Positions 33,991-42,394 are shown, counted from the first letter of the stretch. The stretch: 64,000 bases of DNA from Rahnella laticis (GCF_015644585.1 NZ_JADOBI010000008.1:155279-219278); one strand, 5' to 3'. Notes: generated from the sequence alone by a model not told the origin. Numbers and translations: made by a program.

Positions 33991-34603
33991 GCTGAATCTC
34001 CCCGTGGTAATGATTGCTGATCTGAATATCAATCGGCGTGACCTGTAAACCGTTGCCGGGAATGATGTCCTGCGGGCAGGAAGACACGGCGCAAATCAGG
34101 TCGCACAGCGCTTCAAACACAATGCAGTCGCCCGCTTTACTGTTCGGATCCGTGACTTCCATCCGGCCATCGGCGGTCACCGGCCCGTTCTGAAACAGAT
34201 TGAACGGCTCCGGCAGGCTGAAATACGTCACACCGTGCGCCTTCATACCTTCGAGCAGGTTATCCACGCAGTTGCGGTGGCCTTCTACGCCAAAATCGAC
34301 ACTAAACCGCGTGCGGTCGCAGGCCGGAACATTGGCATCGTGAATGCCAATCGTGTCAGCCACAATGCGCAGCATCGGGCGGTTTTCACTCGACCACAGC
34401 GCGTCGCCGGGTTTGAAGAACAGTGAGCGCAGATGCTGGCGCGTATGCACCGGCGAAAGCTTCTCGCTGAGATCGTCCGCATTCACCGCCACAAAGTCGG
34501 CGGCCTGTTGCCCCCCGGTGTCTGTGACGGTAATAAACTGGCCTTTTTTCACCTCGAAGGTTTTGCCGTGACCGGCAGGCACCGTCAGCGTTGATTGGCA
34601 CAT
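33974..34603 (-). CDS. DUF1989 family protein, copy 3
   Basis: A 209-residue DUF1989 protein with the full conserved set: QAADFVAVN, RIVADTIGIHDANVPACDRTR, EGHRNCVDNLLEGM and CAVSSCPQDIIPGNG. The N-terminus FEVKKGQFITVTDTGGQQAADF matches the usual family start. The start lies 3 bp after the stop of the binding-protein gene. It pairs with the divergent copy 2, which overlaps its end. Likely catalytic: members act as deiminases on carboxyguanidine-like substrates, but the substrate here is open. Confidence 0.8.
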   Translation of the reverse strand: MCQSTLTVPAGHGKTFEVKKGQFITVTDTGGQQAADFVAVNADDLSEKLSPVHTRQHLRSLFFKPGDALWSSENRPMLRIVADTIGIHDANVPACDRTRFSVDFGVEGHRNCVDNLLEGMKAHGVTYFSLPEPFNLFQNGPVTADGRMEVTDPNSKAGDCIVFEALCDLICAVSSCPQDIIPGNGLQVTPIDIQISNHYHGEIQHAVNA

Positions 34604-34606
34604 AAC

Positions 34607-35443
34607 TTACTCCTGAGGGATGAAATCGCTGGCGGGCACGGTAAACGTGGTGCCGAGATACTGTTTTTGCAGCGCCGAAAGCTCGCCGTCTTTTTGCATC
34701 GCCAGAATGTGATCGCTGATGGCTTTGTTCAGGCTGACATCGTCCTTACGCGTGGCCCACGCCATCCACTGCGACGGCCCGGCCTCGCCGACCTGCACCA
34801 CTTTATTCGGGTATTTTTTAACAATTGGCGCGAGTACCGAAATATCGTCATAAACGAAGTCGGCGCGTTTGGTCATCAGCGTGCTGACGGTCTGATCGAG
34901 CGTATCAACGCTGATAATCGTGATGGGCTTTTTGCCTTCTTTGGCCAGCGTTTCGTTAAAGCCTTTCAGCAACTGTTCCGGCACGCTGGCGCTTTTTACC
35001 GCGCCGCTCAGCCCGGAAAGATCGTCAGGCGTCAGCTTTTTGCTGCTGAATTTTTTCGCTTCGTTTTCACGCACCAGTACACCGTTGACGGTTTTGCTGT
35101 AAGGCGTGGTGAACAGCACTTTTTTGGCGCGCTCGGCGGTCACATTCAGGGAAGAACCTTCGGCATTGAATGACCCTGAAATCAGGCCAGGCAAAATGCC
35201 GCTGAACGCCGTTTTCTGAAACTCCAGTTTCACGCCGAGGTCTTTGGCGAACGATTCCATGATGGCCACGCTGTAACCGGTGATTTCGCCTTTATCGTTG
35301 GTGAACTCATAAGGCGGGAAGGTCGGGTCGATGCCGACGGTGATTTTTCCGCTGCTTTTAATGTCTGACAAAGTATCAGCCTGAGCGGCTGTTGCTGCGC
35401 CGAGCGTGAGCAAAGTGGCGATCAGCAGTGCTGTTTTTTTCAT
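34607..35443 (-). CDS. Periplasmic amino-acid-binding protein (SBP family 3)
   Basis: Family 3 binding protein, 278 residues from the ATG at 35441-35443, with signal peptide MKKTALLIATLLTLGAATAAQA. AGGGAAACACCATA precedes the start; an open frame continues to 35569 but has no signal-like start. SGKITVGIDPTFPPYEFTNDKGEITGYSVAIMESFAKDLGVKLEF is the hallmark N-lobe of the HisJ/GlnH class, and DFVYDDISVL and the W in SQWMAWATRKDD line the cleft. First gene of the operon below the RpiR gene. The ligand is probably a basic or guanidino-like amino compound, judging from the DUF1989 neighbours. Confidence 0.9.
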   Translation of the reverse strand: MKKTALLIATLLTLGAATAAQADTLSDIKSSGKITVGIDPTFPPYEFTNDKGEITGYSVAIMESFAKDLGVKLEFQKTAFSGILPGLISGSFNAEGSSLNVTAERAKKVLFTTPYSKTVNGVLVRENEAKKFSSKKLTPDDLSGLSGAVKSASVPEQLLKGFNETLAKEGKKPITIISVDTLDQTVSTLMTKRADFVYDDISVLAPIVKKYPNKVVQVGEAGPSQWMAWATRKDDVSLNKAISDHILAMQKDGELSALQKQYLGTTFTVPASDFIPQE

Positions 35444-35560
35444 TATGGTGTTTCCCTGGTGTTGGTGAAATGTCATTCCTACCAGAGCAGATTCCGTGCC
35501 AGTTTTCTGATGGATGAACGGTAATCTCAACAGGGAACCCTTTTTTCTCAGTGAATCAAT

Positions 35561-35578
35561 AAGAAACAAGTGTTTCTT
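35561..35578. promoter_or_regulatory. Operator-like palindrome AAGAAACAAGTGTTTCTT
   Basis: Perfect 7-bp arms AAGAAAC (35561-35567) / GTTTCTT (35572-35578) with a 4-bp centre, between the rpiR-type gene and the binding-protein gene and 118 bp upstream of the latter. GAAAC/GTTTC-type sites are typical for RpiR-family regulators, so this is the likely operator of the importer operon. Confidence 0.55.
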
Positions 35579-35616
35579 TGTTTGCTAATTTAATTTCTAG
35601 GATTTCATATCAACCG

Positions 35617-35644
35617 AAAAAAAAGCGACGTCCGTAAACGCCGC
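35617..35644 (-). terminator. Intrinsic terminator of the RpiR-type gene
   Basis: Read on the minus strand: GCGGCG stem, 8-nt loop, CGTCGC, then eight T residues (AAAAAAAA at 35617-35624 on the plus strand). One G-U pair. It lies 50 bp beyond the regulator stop and separates it from the importer operon. Confidence 0.7.
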
Positions 35645-35693
35645 CGCACTGATTTGGTGAGAAACTGCGCAGCCGGTGCGCTGTAACGGCGCA

Positions 35694-36545
35694 TTATTCC
35701 AGCTCGTCGAGGCTCTGGTGCAGGGTTTCGATAGTGGCGAGATGGTAGCTGCCGGTTTTCCCCATACTGCGGGCGACCAGTGAGCAAAGCAGATTACAGA
35801 CGCCGGAGAGGGCGACGGTGCTGTCAAAAATCAGGTTTACATCGGTGTGGCAGCGCAGCACCCAGTTGGCATGTTTCGCCGGTTTACCGGCCAGCACATC
35901 GGAGATATACAGCATCGGCACATGCATTTCGTGCAGGGCGTTCATGGCCGTTTCCAGTGCAGGCATGCGGCGGCGGAGGCCCACGCAAATCACGATATCC
36001 TGCGGGCCCAGCATGGCCAGATGTTCCGCCAGAGAATCCCCGGCACGCGGCAGCAGCTGGACATCGGGATGAATATGAACCAGATCGCGGTAAATCAGCA
36101 TGGCGATGGTCTGACTGTGGCGCCAGCCCATCACCACAACGCGCCGCGCGCGGGCAATCGTCTCCACGCAGGCTTCCAGTTGCTCCGTTTCCAGCGAGCG
36201 GAACGTATTCACCAGACTGGAGACTTCTTTTTCCAGATGATTTTGTATCAATGTATCAAGGGGGGAAGCGCTGGGCACAGCCTGAAGATACAGCGGGGAG
36301 CCGCTGTTTTGCATTTCACGCGCCTGACGGCGGGCGGCATCATAACTTTCATAGCCGATATGACGGAAAAACCGCGTCGCAGTGGCTTTGGAAACCCCCG
36401 CGCTCTGCGCCAGTTCTGTTGCAGTATTCATGGCTAACTGTCCCGGCGCTGCCAGCAAGACATCGGCCAGACGCTGTTCGTGCAAAGAGAGCTGATCCCA
36501 ATGCTGGCGGATACGGCCTTCTAACGATGCCGTTTTTGCGTTCAT
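35694..36545 (-). CDS. RpiR-family transcriptional regulator (HTH plus SIS domain)
   Basis: A 283-residue regulator. The N-terminal HTH_6 domain (residues 1-75: LSLHEQRLADVLLAAPGQLAMNTATELAQSAGVSKATATRFFRHIGYESYDAARRQARE) is followed by a SIS fold from about residue 125 (RVVVMGWRHSQTIAMLIYRDLVHI, ICVGLRRRMPALETAMNALHEMHVPMLYISD). SIS domains usually sense phosphosugars, but amino-compound operons are also controlled by RpiR members. It is co-directional with the importer operon but separated by a terminator and by a palindrome that may be its operator. Confidence 0.88.
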   Translation of the reverse strand: MNAKTASLEGRIRQHWDQLSLHEQRLADVLLAAPGQLAMNTATELAQSAGVSKATATRFFRHIGYESYDAARRQAREMQNSGSPLYLQAVPSASPLDTLIQNHLEKEVSSLVNTFRSLETEQLEACVETIARARRVVVMGWRHSQTIAMLIYRDLVHIHPDVQLLPRAGDSLAEHLAMLGPQDIVICVGLRRRMPALETAMNALHEMHVPMLYISDVLAGKPAKHANWVLRCHTDVNLIFDSTVALSGVCNLLCSLVARSMGKTGSYHLATIETLHQSLDELE

Positions 36546-36639
36546 GGATGATCCCCGGAAATAAAAATCTGATCCTGCACAGAACGTGCCGGGTTGTCAT
36601 CAGGTAAATGAAAGAGGGGGGATGTCGGTCAATATCAAC

Positions 36640-36912
36640 TTCAAGGTCGTGGGCGTCGGCCCACACCGCTAAAACCTTGGGTTGCCACCCAAACTGGCCT
36701 TAAGAGGCGCCTATCGCCGCGCCCCTTGAAAATCCCGGGCTCTTTCACTGCGCGCTATCGCTTGCTGGCTATGTTTCAGCAGCCACATCTATTGCCGCAA
36801 AATCCCGCCGCTGCGCGGTTCCCTCCACTCGGGTTACAAACCGCGCAAAAAGATACGCGGTTTTCCACCTCTCGCTTTGGCGTGATTTTTGAAAGCGGCC
36901 AATGGCTGTTAG
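36640..36912 (-). repeat. Intergenic repeat element C, alpha module (minus orientation) with unit repeats
   Basis: Inverted copy of the alpha module of element A. The conserved blocks run from GCCATTGGCCGCTTTC (near 36905) to AGCCAGCAAGCGATAGCGCG (near 36757). The terminal 12-bp stem region is 36699-36710 / 36719-36730 with an 8-nt loop; pairing is mostly kept with one G-U and up to two mismatches on the minus strand. The GCCAGTTTGGG unit and a GTGGGCCGACGCCCAC hairpin unit follow towards 36640. Confidence 0.78.
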
Positions 36913-36987
36913 TTCGCAACCTGGCCATACCATTCATTATTTTGAAAAACGAAGAAGCATGAATATCGATTCTCTTGAATGGTGGGA

Positions 36988-37179
36988 TGGCGCGCTCAGA
37001 AATTTTGCTGACCGAGGGTTCGAGACCGCAAGGCTCGAAGCCCGTAGGGAAGGTACCGCGCAGCGGCGAGATTTCGCGCCACCCGCGGATATGGCGGAAC
37101 ATGTCCATCGTCCCAGCGATAGCGCGCAGTAAAAGAGCCCGGGGGTCTTGGGGGCGGCGGCGATATGCCGCCCCCAAGT
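36988..37179 (+). repeat. Intergenic repeat element C, beta module (plus orientation)
   Basis: Beta module, inverted relative to 24437-24624. Shared blocks are GCGCTCAGAAATTTTGCTGA, ACCGCGCAGCGGCGAGATTT, CATGTCCATCG and CCCAGCGATAGCGCGCAGTA. The terminal stem is CTTGGGGGCGGC (37147-37158) / GCCGCCCCCAAG (37167-37178), a perfect 12 bp with an 8-nt loop. Its arms share little with the stem of the element A beta module. Peptides can be read through it in several frames; none has a credible start and ribosome site. Confidence 0.78.
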
Positions 37180-37320
37180 CGGTGTGGGCCGACGCCCACG
37201 ACCTTGAATTTTATTTTGACTAAGGCCAGTTCGGGCGGCCACCCAAGGTTTTAGCGGTGTGGGCCGACGCCCACGACCTTGAATTTTATTTTGACTAAGG
37301 CCAGTTCGGGCAACCACCCA
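37180..37320 (+). repeat. Direct repeat with 75-bp period
   Basis: A 57-bp segment starting CGGTGTGGGCCGACGCCC occurs identically at 37180-37236 and 37255-37311. Each copy includes the hairpin GTGGGCCGACGCCCAC and the words GACCTTGAATTTTATTTTGA and GGCCAGTTCGGGC. The same unit appears inverted near 36640-36675. It ends 5 bp from the nitroreductase stop. Confidence 0.85.
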
Positions 37321-37324
37321 CAGT

Positions 37325-37963
37325 TTACTTAATTTCAGTCACAAAATTCTCACGACTCCTGCGTACCTTCTTCAGGTTCACCAGCCAGTCGCCTTCGTGT
37401 GCGCGATAGCCGATTGGCAGAATGATCACGCTGCGCAGGTTTTTCTCTTTCAGACCGAGAATTTTATCGACGGCTGCCGGGTCAAAACCTTCCATCGGCG
37501 TGGCGTCCACTTCTTCGAAAGCGGCGGCGATTAACGCAGCGCCCAGACCGATGTAAGCCTGACGGGCGGCGGCCTGATAGTTAGCTTCGGTTCCGCGCTC
37601 AGCGACAATCCCCAGCAGCATTTTGCGATAGTTTTCCCAGCCTTCATTGACGAAACCGCGCACGTCGTTGGTCAGGTCGAACATCATGTTTACGCGTTCT
37701 TCGGTGATGTCATCCCAGGCGGCGAATACCAGCAGGTGAGAACTATCGGTAACCTGCGCCTGATTCCACGCAACGGCGCGGATTTTTTCGCGAACTTCCG
37801 GGTTAGTGACGACAAACAGCTCAAACGGTTGCAGGCCGCTTGAGGTAGGCGCAAGGCGGACGGCCTCGATGATGCGTTCAAGCTTGTCAGCCGGTACGGT
37901 TTTGGTTGGGTCGAATTTTTTAGTGGCGTAGCGCCATGCCAGTCTGTCGTTTAAGGTCGTCAT
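37325..37963 (-). CDS. Nitroreductase-family FMN oxidoreductase (NfsB-like)
   Basis: FMN-dependent NAD(P)H oxidoreductase of 212 residues. LAWRYATKKFDPTKTVPADKLERIIEAVRLAPTSSGLQPFELFVVTN is the conserved FMN-binding start, and AYIGLGAALIAAAFEEVDATPMEGFDPAAVD plus SVIILPIGYRAHEGD complete the fold. The PMEGFDP segment is typical of the NfsB/YdgI class. These homodimeric enzymes reduce nitroaromatics and quinones. A single-gene unit; its 3' end runs into the repeat DNA of element C, which may supply its terminator. Confidence 0.9.
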   Translation of the reverse strand: MTTLNDRLAWRYATKKFDPTKTVPADKLERIIEAVRLAPTSSGLQPFELFVVTNPEVREKIRAVAWNQAQVTDSSHLLVFAAWDDITEERVNMMFDLTNDVRGFVNEGWENYRKMLLGIVAERGTEANYQAAARQAYIGLGAALIAAAFEEVDATPMEGFDPAAVDKILGLKEKNLRSVIILPIGYRAHEGDWLVNLKKVRRSRENFVTEIK

Positions 37964-38582
37964 CGTTTTTTCCTGAAGGATAAGTTTGGAACCGCAGGCT
38001 AATCGCCCGTGAAGTCATTTCCCCAAATACTTGCCGATATTCGCATTATCCGGTCCTTCGTGTTTTATGGATTTGAGCCCTGCCACGTCCGGATCACGTT
38101 TCTGCATGACGTGTTTCAAACATTTCGTGCTGAAAACACCAACTGATCCACAACTCAGATATTTCGCCTCATAAACTCTAAAATTCTTAGAATATTTGCA
38201 GCAAAAAACGTTTTGCGCTTGTTTGTGATCAATTTCGGCTGAAATGTGCGGATTTATTGATCAGAAGTGAGCGCGAAAAAACAATGTCAATCAGACAAAA
38301 TTTTTAAAGCACGCAAAGACTATAAAGAATAAGGTTCTGACTTTGTGGGGGTATTTCAGTGAATTATTTCATCCGTCACTTGATTGATAATCAATTAATG
38401 ATGAATTGTAATCAATTCATGGATTTTTATGATATGACTGTAAAAATCCTAACGAGACGCTTGAAATTCTCAAAATATCGACAGGAAAAATATCCCGAAT
38501 TAAGATTGCGATGCATTCAGGGTGTCTAAGAATTTTCCCCTGAAAGGGAGATAAACGGAAAGTATTACCAACGGAATGATTA
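37964..38582. other. 619-bp AT-rich region upstream of the first LuxR-type gene
   Basis: No supported gene. It would hold the nitroreductase promoter (left) and the promoter of the LuxR-type gene (right). Two close palindromes, ATTGATAATCAAT (38383-38395) and ATGAATTG/CAATTCAT (38401-38420), stand out. The AT content suggests H-NS-type silencing, which is inference. Confidence 0.5.
38383..38420. promoter_or_regulatory. Paired palindromes upstream of the LuxR-type gene
   Basis: ATTGAT-A-ATCAAT (38383-38395) and ATGAATTG-TAAT-CAATTCAT (38401-38420) are both perfect and separated by 5 bp, about 165 bp before the coding start. They may be regulator-binding sites for the gene, possibly autoregulatory. 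Confidence 0.4.
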
Positions 38583-39197
38583 ATGAAACAAACAGTGATA
38601 ATTCATTCAGGTTATTATGAACGGCTGGCAATTTCGGCTGTTCTGAATCAGCTTGATTTAAAAACACATGCTTTCAGTTCACTGGCTGAATTTTACAATT
38701 CAGGAATAGGGACGGGGATCGACAGTATTATTCTCGAGGTTCAGGATGCCTCGGATGATTTCAATGCGGTCATGAAATTTATCCGGAGAATGAATTTCCT
38801 TTATATTCCCCCGCGGGTCATTGTCGTCACTAAAATTGAGCAAAATGATAAACTGGCGCAACTGTCTGATGAAAGCATTGATATGATTATCTCGGAACAG
38901 GAGGAAATCTCCGTGCTCAGGAAAATGCTTATTACCGGTGCCTCTGATTTGAATTATCAGCGGGCGATTAGCCCTTATTTTCAGCAAAAGAAAGCGACAT
39001 CCGCGCAGTCTTCGCAAAAATTTTTAACGGCCACGGAATGGGAAGTTTTGATGGAAATTAAAACCATGAAGACCAATGCCAATGTTGCGCAGAAATTAGG
39101 GCGGAGCTGTAAGACGATTAGTACGCATAAGCGGAATGCGATGAAGAAGCTGGGGCTGAAAAACTCGATTGAGTTGTACAAGTACCTGATGCAATAA
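38583..39197 (+). CDS. LuxR-type regulator with degenerate receiver domain (1)
   Basis: A 204-residue protein with a receiver-like N-terminus (about 1-120) and a LuxR/GerE HTH at 145-204 (LTATEWEVLMEIKTMKTNANVAQKLGRSCKTISTHKRNAMKKLGLKNSIELYKYLM). The receiver lacks the acidic pair after strand 1 (VIIHSG instead of VDD), has glutamate where the phospho-aspartate is expected (IILEVQD), and lacks the lysine (IISEQEE). It cannot be a conventional phospho-switch; constitutive activity or another ligand is likely. It lies upstream of the adhesin locus and is convergent with a paralogue, so control of the adhesin is a reasonable guess. A purine-rich site AAAGTATTACCAACGG precedes the ATG. Confidence 0.8.
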   Translation: MKQTVIIHSGYYERLAISAVLNQLDLKTHAFSSLAEFYNSGIGTGIDSIILEVQDASDDFNAVMKFIRRMNFLYIPPRVIVVTKIEQNDKLAQLSDESIDMIISEQEEISVLRKMLITGASDLNYQRAISPYFQQKKATSAQSSQKFLTATEWEVLMEIKTMKTNANVAQKLGRSCKTISTHKRNAMKKLGLKNSIELYKYLMQ

Positions 39198-39211
39198 GCA
39201 AGATACAATAA

Positions 39212-39232
39212 CCTGGCTTATATCAAGCCAGG
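39212..39232. terminator. Hairpin between the two convergent LuxR-type genes
   Basis: CCTGGCTT (39212-39219) / AAGCCAGG (39225-39232), a perfect 8-bp stem with a 5-nt loop, in the 42-bp gap between convergent stops. The T-tracts are poor. Confidence 0.6.
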
Positions 39233-39239
39233 CTGTGGG

Positions 39240-39824
39240 TCAGAGGGAGTGATTAAGCACCCGGTTGAGGTAACTGAAGAGCTCTTTAGTATTCTTCAGT
39301 TTAAGCTTTTTCATGGCGCTGTATTTATAGTAATAAAGATTCGACATGGGAATCGACGTGATTTTCTCAATATTTCTCATTGTCGGGTCTTTTGATAAGC
39401 ACCGCAGCAAAATCGCTTCGTTTTTCGAGAGGAGATAATCCTCTACAAAAGGGCGTATCGCGTCGTACTTCTCGGTCAGCAGGCTGTCAAAGAAGAAGTA
39501 GCTCTTCGAGAAGGCATGCGCTTTGCATAAGTGAAAATCGGCCAGGCGGCTGTTCACAATCACATTATCGCTCAAAATAACAAACTTGCTGCTGACCAGG
39601 CTCATAGACTTCAGATTATAAATAAACTTATCGATATTAAATTCGAAACTCACTTCACCTGGTTCAATTATATAGATGTCGTAGTTCTCATTACTTCTGT
39701 CTAACGCTTCCTCCGCACTGATTTGATTGAAAGTTATGCCTTTTGGTATATGAGTTAAAGTGAATAAATGCTTTAGCCCGTTATACGTGAATGTGCATGA
39801 GTCAATAAGTGCAATGCGCATCAT
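39240..39824 (-). CDS. LuxR-type regulator with degenerate receiver domain (2)
   Basis: A 194-residue paralogue of the convergent gene. The receiver-like part begins MMRIALIDSCTFTYNGLKHLF, with a single aspartate rather than an acidic pair. It has glutamate at the phospho position (YIIEPGEVSFE), serine for threonine (VILSDN) and keeps a lysine (AFSKSYFF). The C-terminal HTH is LSKNEAILLRCLSKDPTMRNIEKITSIPMSNLYYYKYSAMKKLKLKNTKELFSYLNRV. The HTH recognition helix differs from that of the other copy, so they probably bind different sites. Both may be regulators of the surface adhesin (inference from position). AT-rich coding sequence. Confidence 0.8.
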   Translation of the reverse strand: MMRIALIDSCTFTYNGLKHLFTLTHIPKGITFNQISAEEALDRSNENYDIYIIEPGEVSFEFNIDKFIYNLKSMSLVSSKFVILSDNVIVNSRLADFHLCKAHAFSKSYFFFDSLLTEKYDAIRPFVEDYLLSKNEAILLRCLSKDPTMRNIEKITSIPMSNLYYYKYSAMKKLKLKNTKELFSYLNRVLNHSL

Positions 39825-40927
39825 TAATTCATTCCTTTAAATGAACCCGCTCTCCGTAAAGAAATTGCATATGTTCGATAGTTTGCCTCTGTTATTACCA
39901 TCCAATATGCCTGTGATCATAATATATATTCTGGATCCTACCGTCAATGTAACCCAAGGTTATTAATTTCTTACAATGTAATTAAATATTCTCGGATTAA
40001 TCGCCTAACTCATTGAAAATCAAAATTAATCATCAATCGAGGGAGGGGTTTATGTTACCCGTTTAGGACTATTTTTCGTTTCTACATATAATACTTAAAT
40101 AATCTTAGACTACTCCATAAAGCTGACGTGGTTATACATTAATCGATAAATCTATAGAGAGTTTTGACGCATCTCAAATGCATGTATGAATATTATCGTC
40201 ATAGCGTCGTTGACTGATACTCATTTGCGCAGGCTACCTTCGTTTAAAAATGAAAACGAAAGCTGAGAGGGCGATCTGACATTGGGTTTGTCATACCAAT
40301 ATAGCGTCATTTCATGCTGCTGTCTTTGTATCCAAACAGGAACCTGAGAATGGCTTCCTGCTGGCTTTATTATTACGGCGATCTCTGAACGATAATTCTG
40401 CCAGAGCATGAAATTCTCTTAACTGTTTTCCCGATTATTATTGCGCTGTTTCTTCACCTGTAGATGAAATGATTAAGAGGAAAATTCGGGGATTTTTACT
40501 CAGAATAATCTCACCCTGGTCGCGTGTTTTTCGTCCCAAAACCGCAAAATAATGCAAATTCCCCCGCATTTATTTGTAAGGATTCCGCAAATTTCCCTAG
40601 GAAGTGACCGATTTTTGTAATGTTAATGTCGCTGTTGTAATCAAATTGCCATCCCTCAGACCATTTTTGGTTATCAGATTTTTCCCTTATGTTAGAAAAA
40701 TAACATCCTGATTTTTAAGATTAATCCATACATGTCATGAATGTTTTTAATAGGAATATTCGCCCCCAATCAATGTGTTTCAAGCGGATTTGGTACTTTA
40801 GGACGGCTTTTTCTGTGTCAGGAACATTGCAATAATACCCCTGAAAGTCAGATGGGATGTGGGTTCCGGAAACTGTGCGAAGGCTGCACCAGGATGTTTC
40901 CGGCAAGGAAAATGACAGGAGTGTCAG
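39825..40927. other. 1.1-kb AT-rich region upstream of the adhesin export operon
   Basis: No convincing gene. Short ORFs (for example 40221-40409 minus, 62 codons) lack family features. The region must hold the promoter of the tolC-adhesin operon and, to the left, that of the second LuxR-type gene. Length and AT-richness are typical of silenced, multiply regulated surface-structure promoters; I see no definite operator. Confidence 0.5.
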
Positions 40928-42286
40928 ATGAAAAATTCAATCAGAAAAGTCGCAGGAAAGTTAAGCGTTTTAACTGTATGCCTGGCTCTGCCATTTGTAA
41001 CCCATGCGGATGTTACAAAAGGGGGAACTGAATGGGCCTCAGCACCTTCCCTGAGAGGGATGGAGTCTGTGGACCTGAAAACGGCGATCTTGCAGGCATT
41101 TTCCCGCAGCCCGTCGGTCACACAGCAGGCGTACCAGATGGGGATCGGCCAGGCGCAGATCCGCGAAGCGCAGAGCGCGTGGTACCCGCAGGTGGGGCTG
41201 AACGCCAATACCGGTAGCTCAACGCAGCAGGATTTCTCAAACAGCCTTAACAATGCGGCTGCGTACGGTATGACCTTGTCACAGCTGATTTACGATTTCG
41301 GCAAAACCAATGCCAGCGTGAATCAGCAGAAATCTTCTGAGGAAAGCTACCGCTACAAATTGCTGGCAACAATGTCCGACGTCGCAGAGCAAACGGCCAC
41401 GGCGTATCTGGACGTGCTGAAATATCAGGAGCTTACGCAGGCGGTGGAAGAGAATATCCGCGCGCTGGAAGACGTCAGAAGAATGTCCTCTTTACGTTCT
41501 GACGCCGGGTTAACCACCCGTTCCGACGTATTGCAGGCGCAGTCGCGTATTTCCGGTATGCGCTCGACGCTGAAACAATATCAGGCGAGTTTATCCGCGG
41601 CGAAAGCACAATTGACCGCGCTCACCGGCGTGGACGCGAAATCTTATAAGCCTTTTGCCGCCGATAAATTCAGTGCGCCGGTGATGCCAAACAACATTGA
41701 TTATTCCAAAATTCCGACGGTGCTTTATGCACAGGCACAAAAAGAATCCGCTTCTTATGAAGTGAGTAAAGCAAAATCTGATTATTTGCCGACGCTGAGT
41801 TTGCAGGCAAACCGTACGCGTTATGAAACCAAAAATGATCCGTACTGGAATAATCAGATTCAGTTACACGTCAGTGCGCCGCTTTATCAGGGAGGCGCGG
41901 TATCTGCGCGTGTAAGCCAGGCCGAAGGGCGGAAAAATATCGCCGGGACGGTCGTTGATCAGGCCAAGCTCGATATTCTGCAAAAAGCGTCAGTGGCTTA
42001 TGCCAATTGGGCAGGAGCCGAAGGGCAGGCGCAGGCCAGCGCCGAACAATTGCAGGATTCTGTACGCTCGCGTGATGTGTACAAAAGCGAATATAAGCTT
42101 AACCAGCGCACGTTAAATGATTTGCTGAGCGTCGAACAGGATGTATTCCAGGCGAAGTTTTCACAAATCAGTGCGAAATATGACAGCGGATATTCGCTGG
42201 TAAATTACGCCACCGCCGTGAATGATTTATTACCGCAGTTGGGTATTAATCAGGGCGCGAAGCAATCTTTACCGGACTTGAAATGA
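40928..42286 (+). CDS. TolC-family outer membrane factor for type I secretion
   Basis: A 452-residue TolC/OEP-family protein with an export signal (MKNSIRKVAGKLSVLTVCLALPFVTHA). Two OEP repeats of long helices follow, starting at MESVDLKTAILQAFSRSPSVTQQAYQMGIGQAQIREAQSAWYPQVGLNANTG and NIDYSKIPTVLYAQAQKESASYEVSKAKSDYLPTLSLQANRTRYE. DVLQAQSRISGMRSTLKQYQASLSAAKAQLTALTGV is the coiled-coil. It resembles LapE/AggA/BapB-type dedicated outer membrane proteins rather than housekeeping TolC. A CAGGAGTGTCAG ribosome site precedes the ATG. The adhesin gene starts 108 bp downstream, and the ABC and HlyD partners lie beyond it, so it completes a dedicated export system. Confidence 0.9.
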   Translation: MKNSIRKVAGKLSVLTVCLALPFVTHADVTKGGTEWASAPSLRGMESVDLKTAILQAFSRSPSVTQQAYQMGIGQAQIREAQSAWYPQVGLNANTGSSTQQDFSNSLNNAAAYGMTLSQLIYDFGKTNASVNQQKSSEESYRYKLLATMSDVAEQTATAYLDVLKYQELTQAVEENIRALEDVRRMSSLRSDAGLTTRSDVLQAQSRISGMRSTLKQYQASLSAAKAQLTALTGVDAKSYKPFAADKFSAPVMPNNIDYSKIPTVLYAQAQKESASYEVSKAKSDYLPTLSLQANRTRYETKNDPYWNNQIQLHVSAPLYQGGAVSARVSQAEGRKNIAGTVVDQAKLDILQKASVAYANWAGAEGQAQASAEQLQDSVRSRDVYKSEYKLNQRTLNDLLSVEQDVFQAKFSQISAKYDSGYSLVNYATAVNDLLPQLGINQGAKQSLPDLK

Positions 42287-42394
42287 TTTGTTATTAAATG
42301 TTTGTCAATAAATGTTTTGTTATTTAATAGCCAGTGGCTCGCATAAGCATTGGAATAACACCTATCAGGCATAATAAGGATAAAGGAAAATATC

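Noticed and set aside
40221..40409. 62-codon minus-strand ORF in the region upstream of the adhesin operon
   Set aside because: No recognisable family, no good ribosome site, isolated in AT-rich DNA; cannot be supported as a gene.
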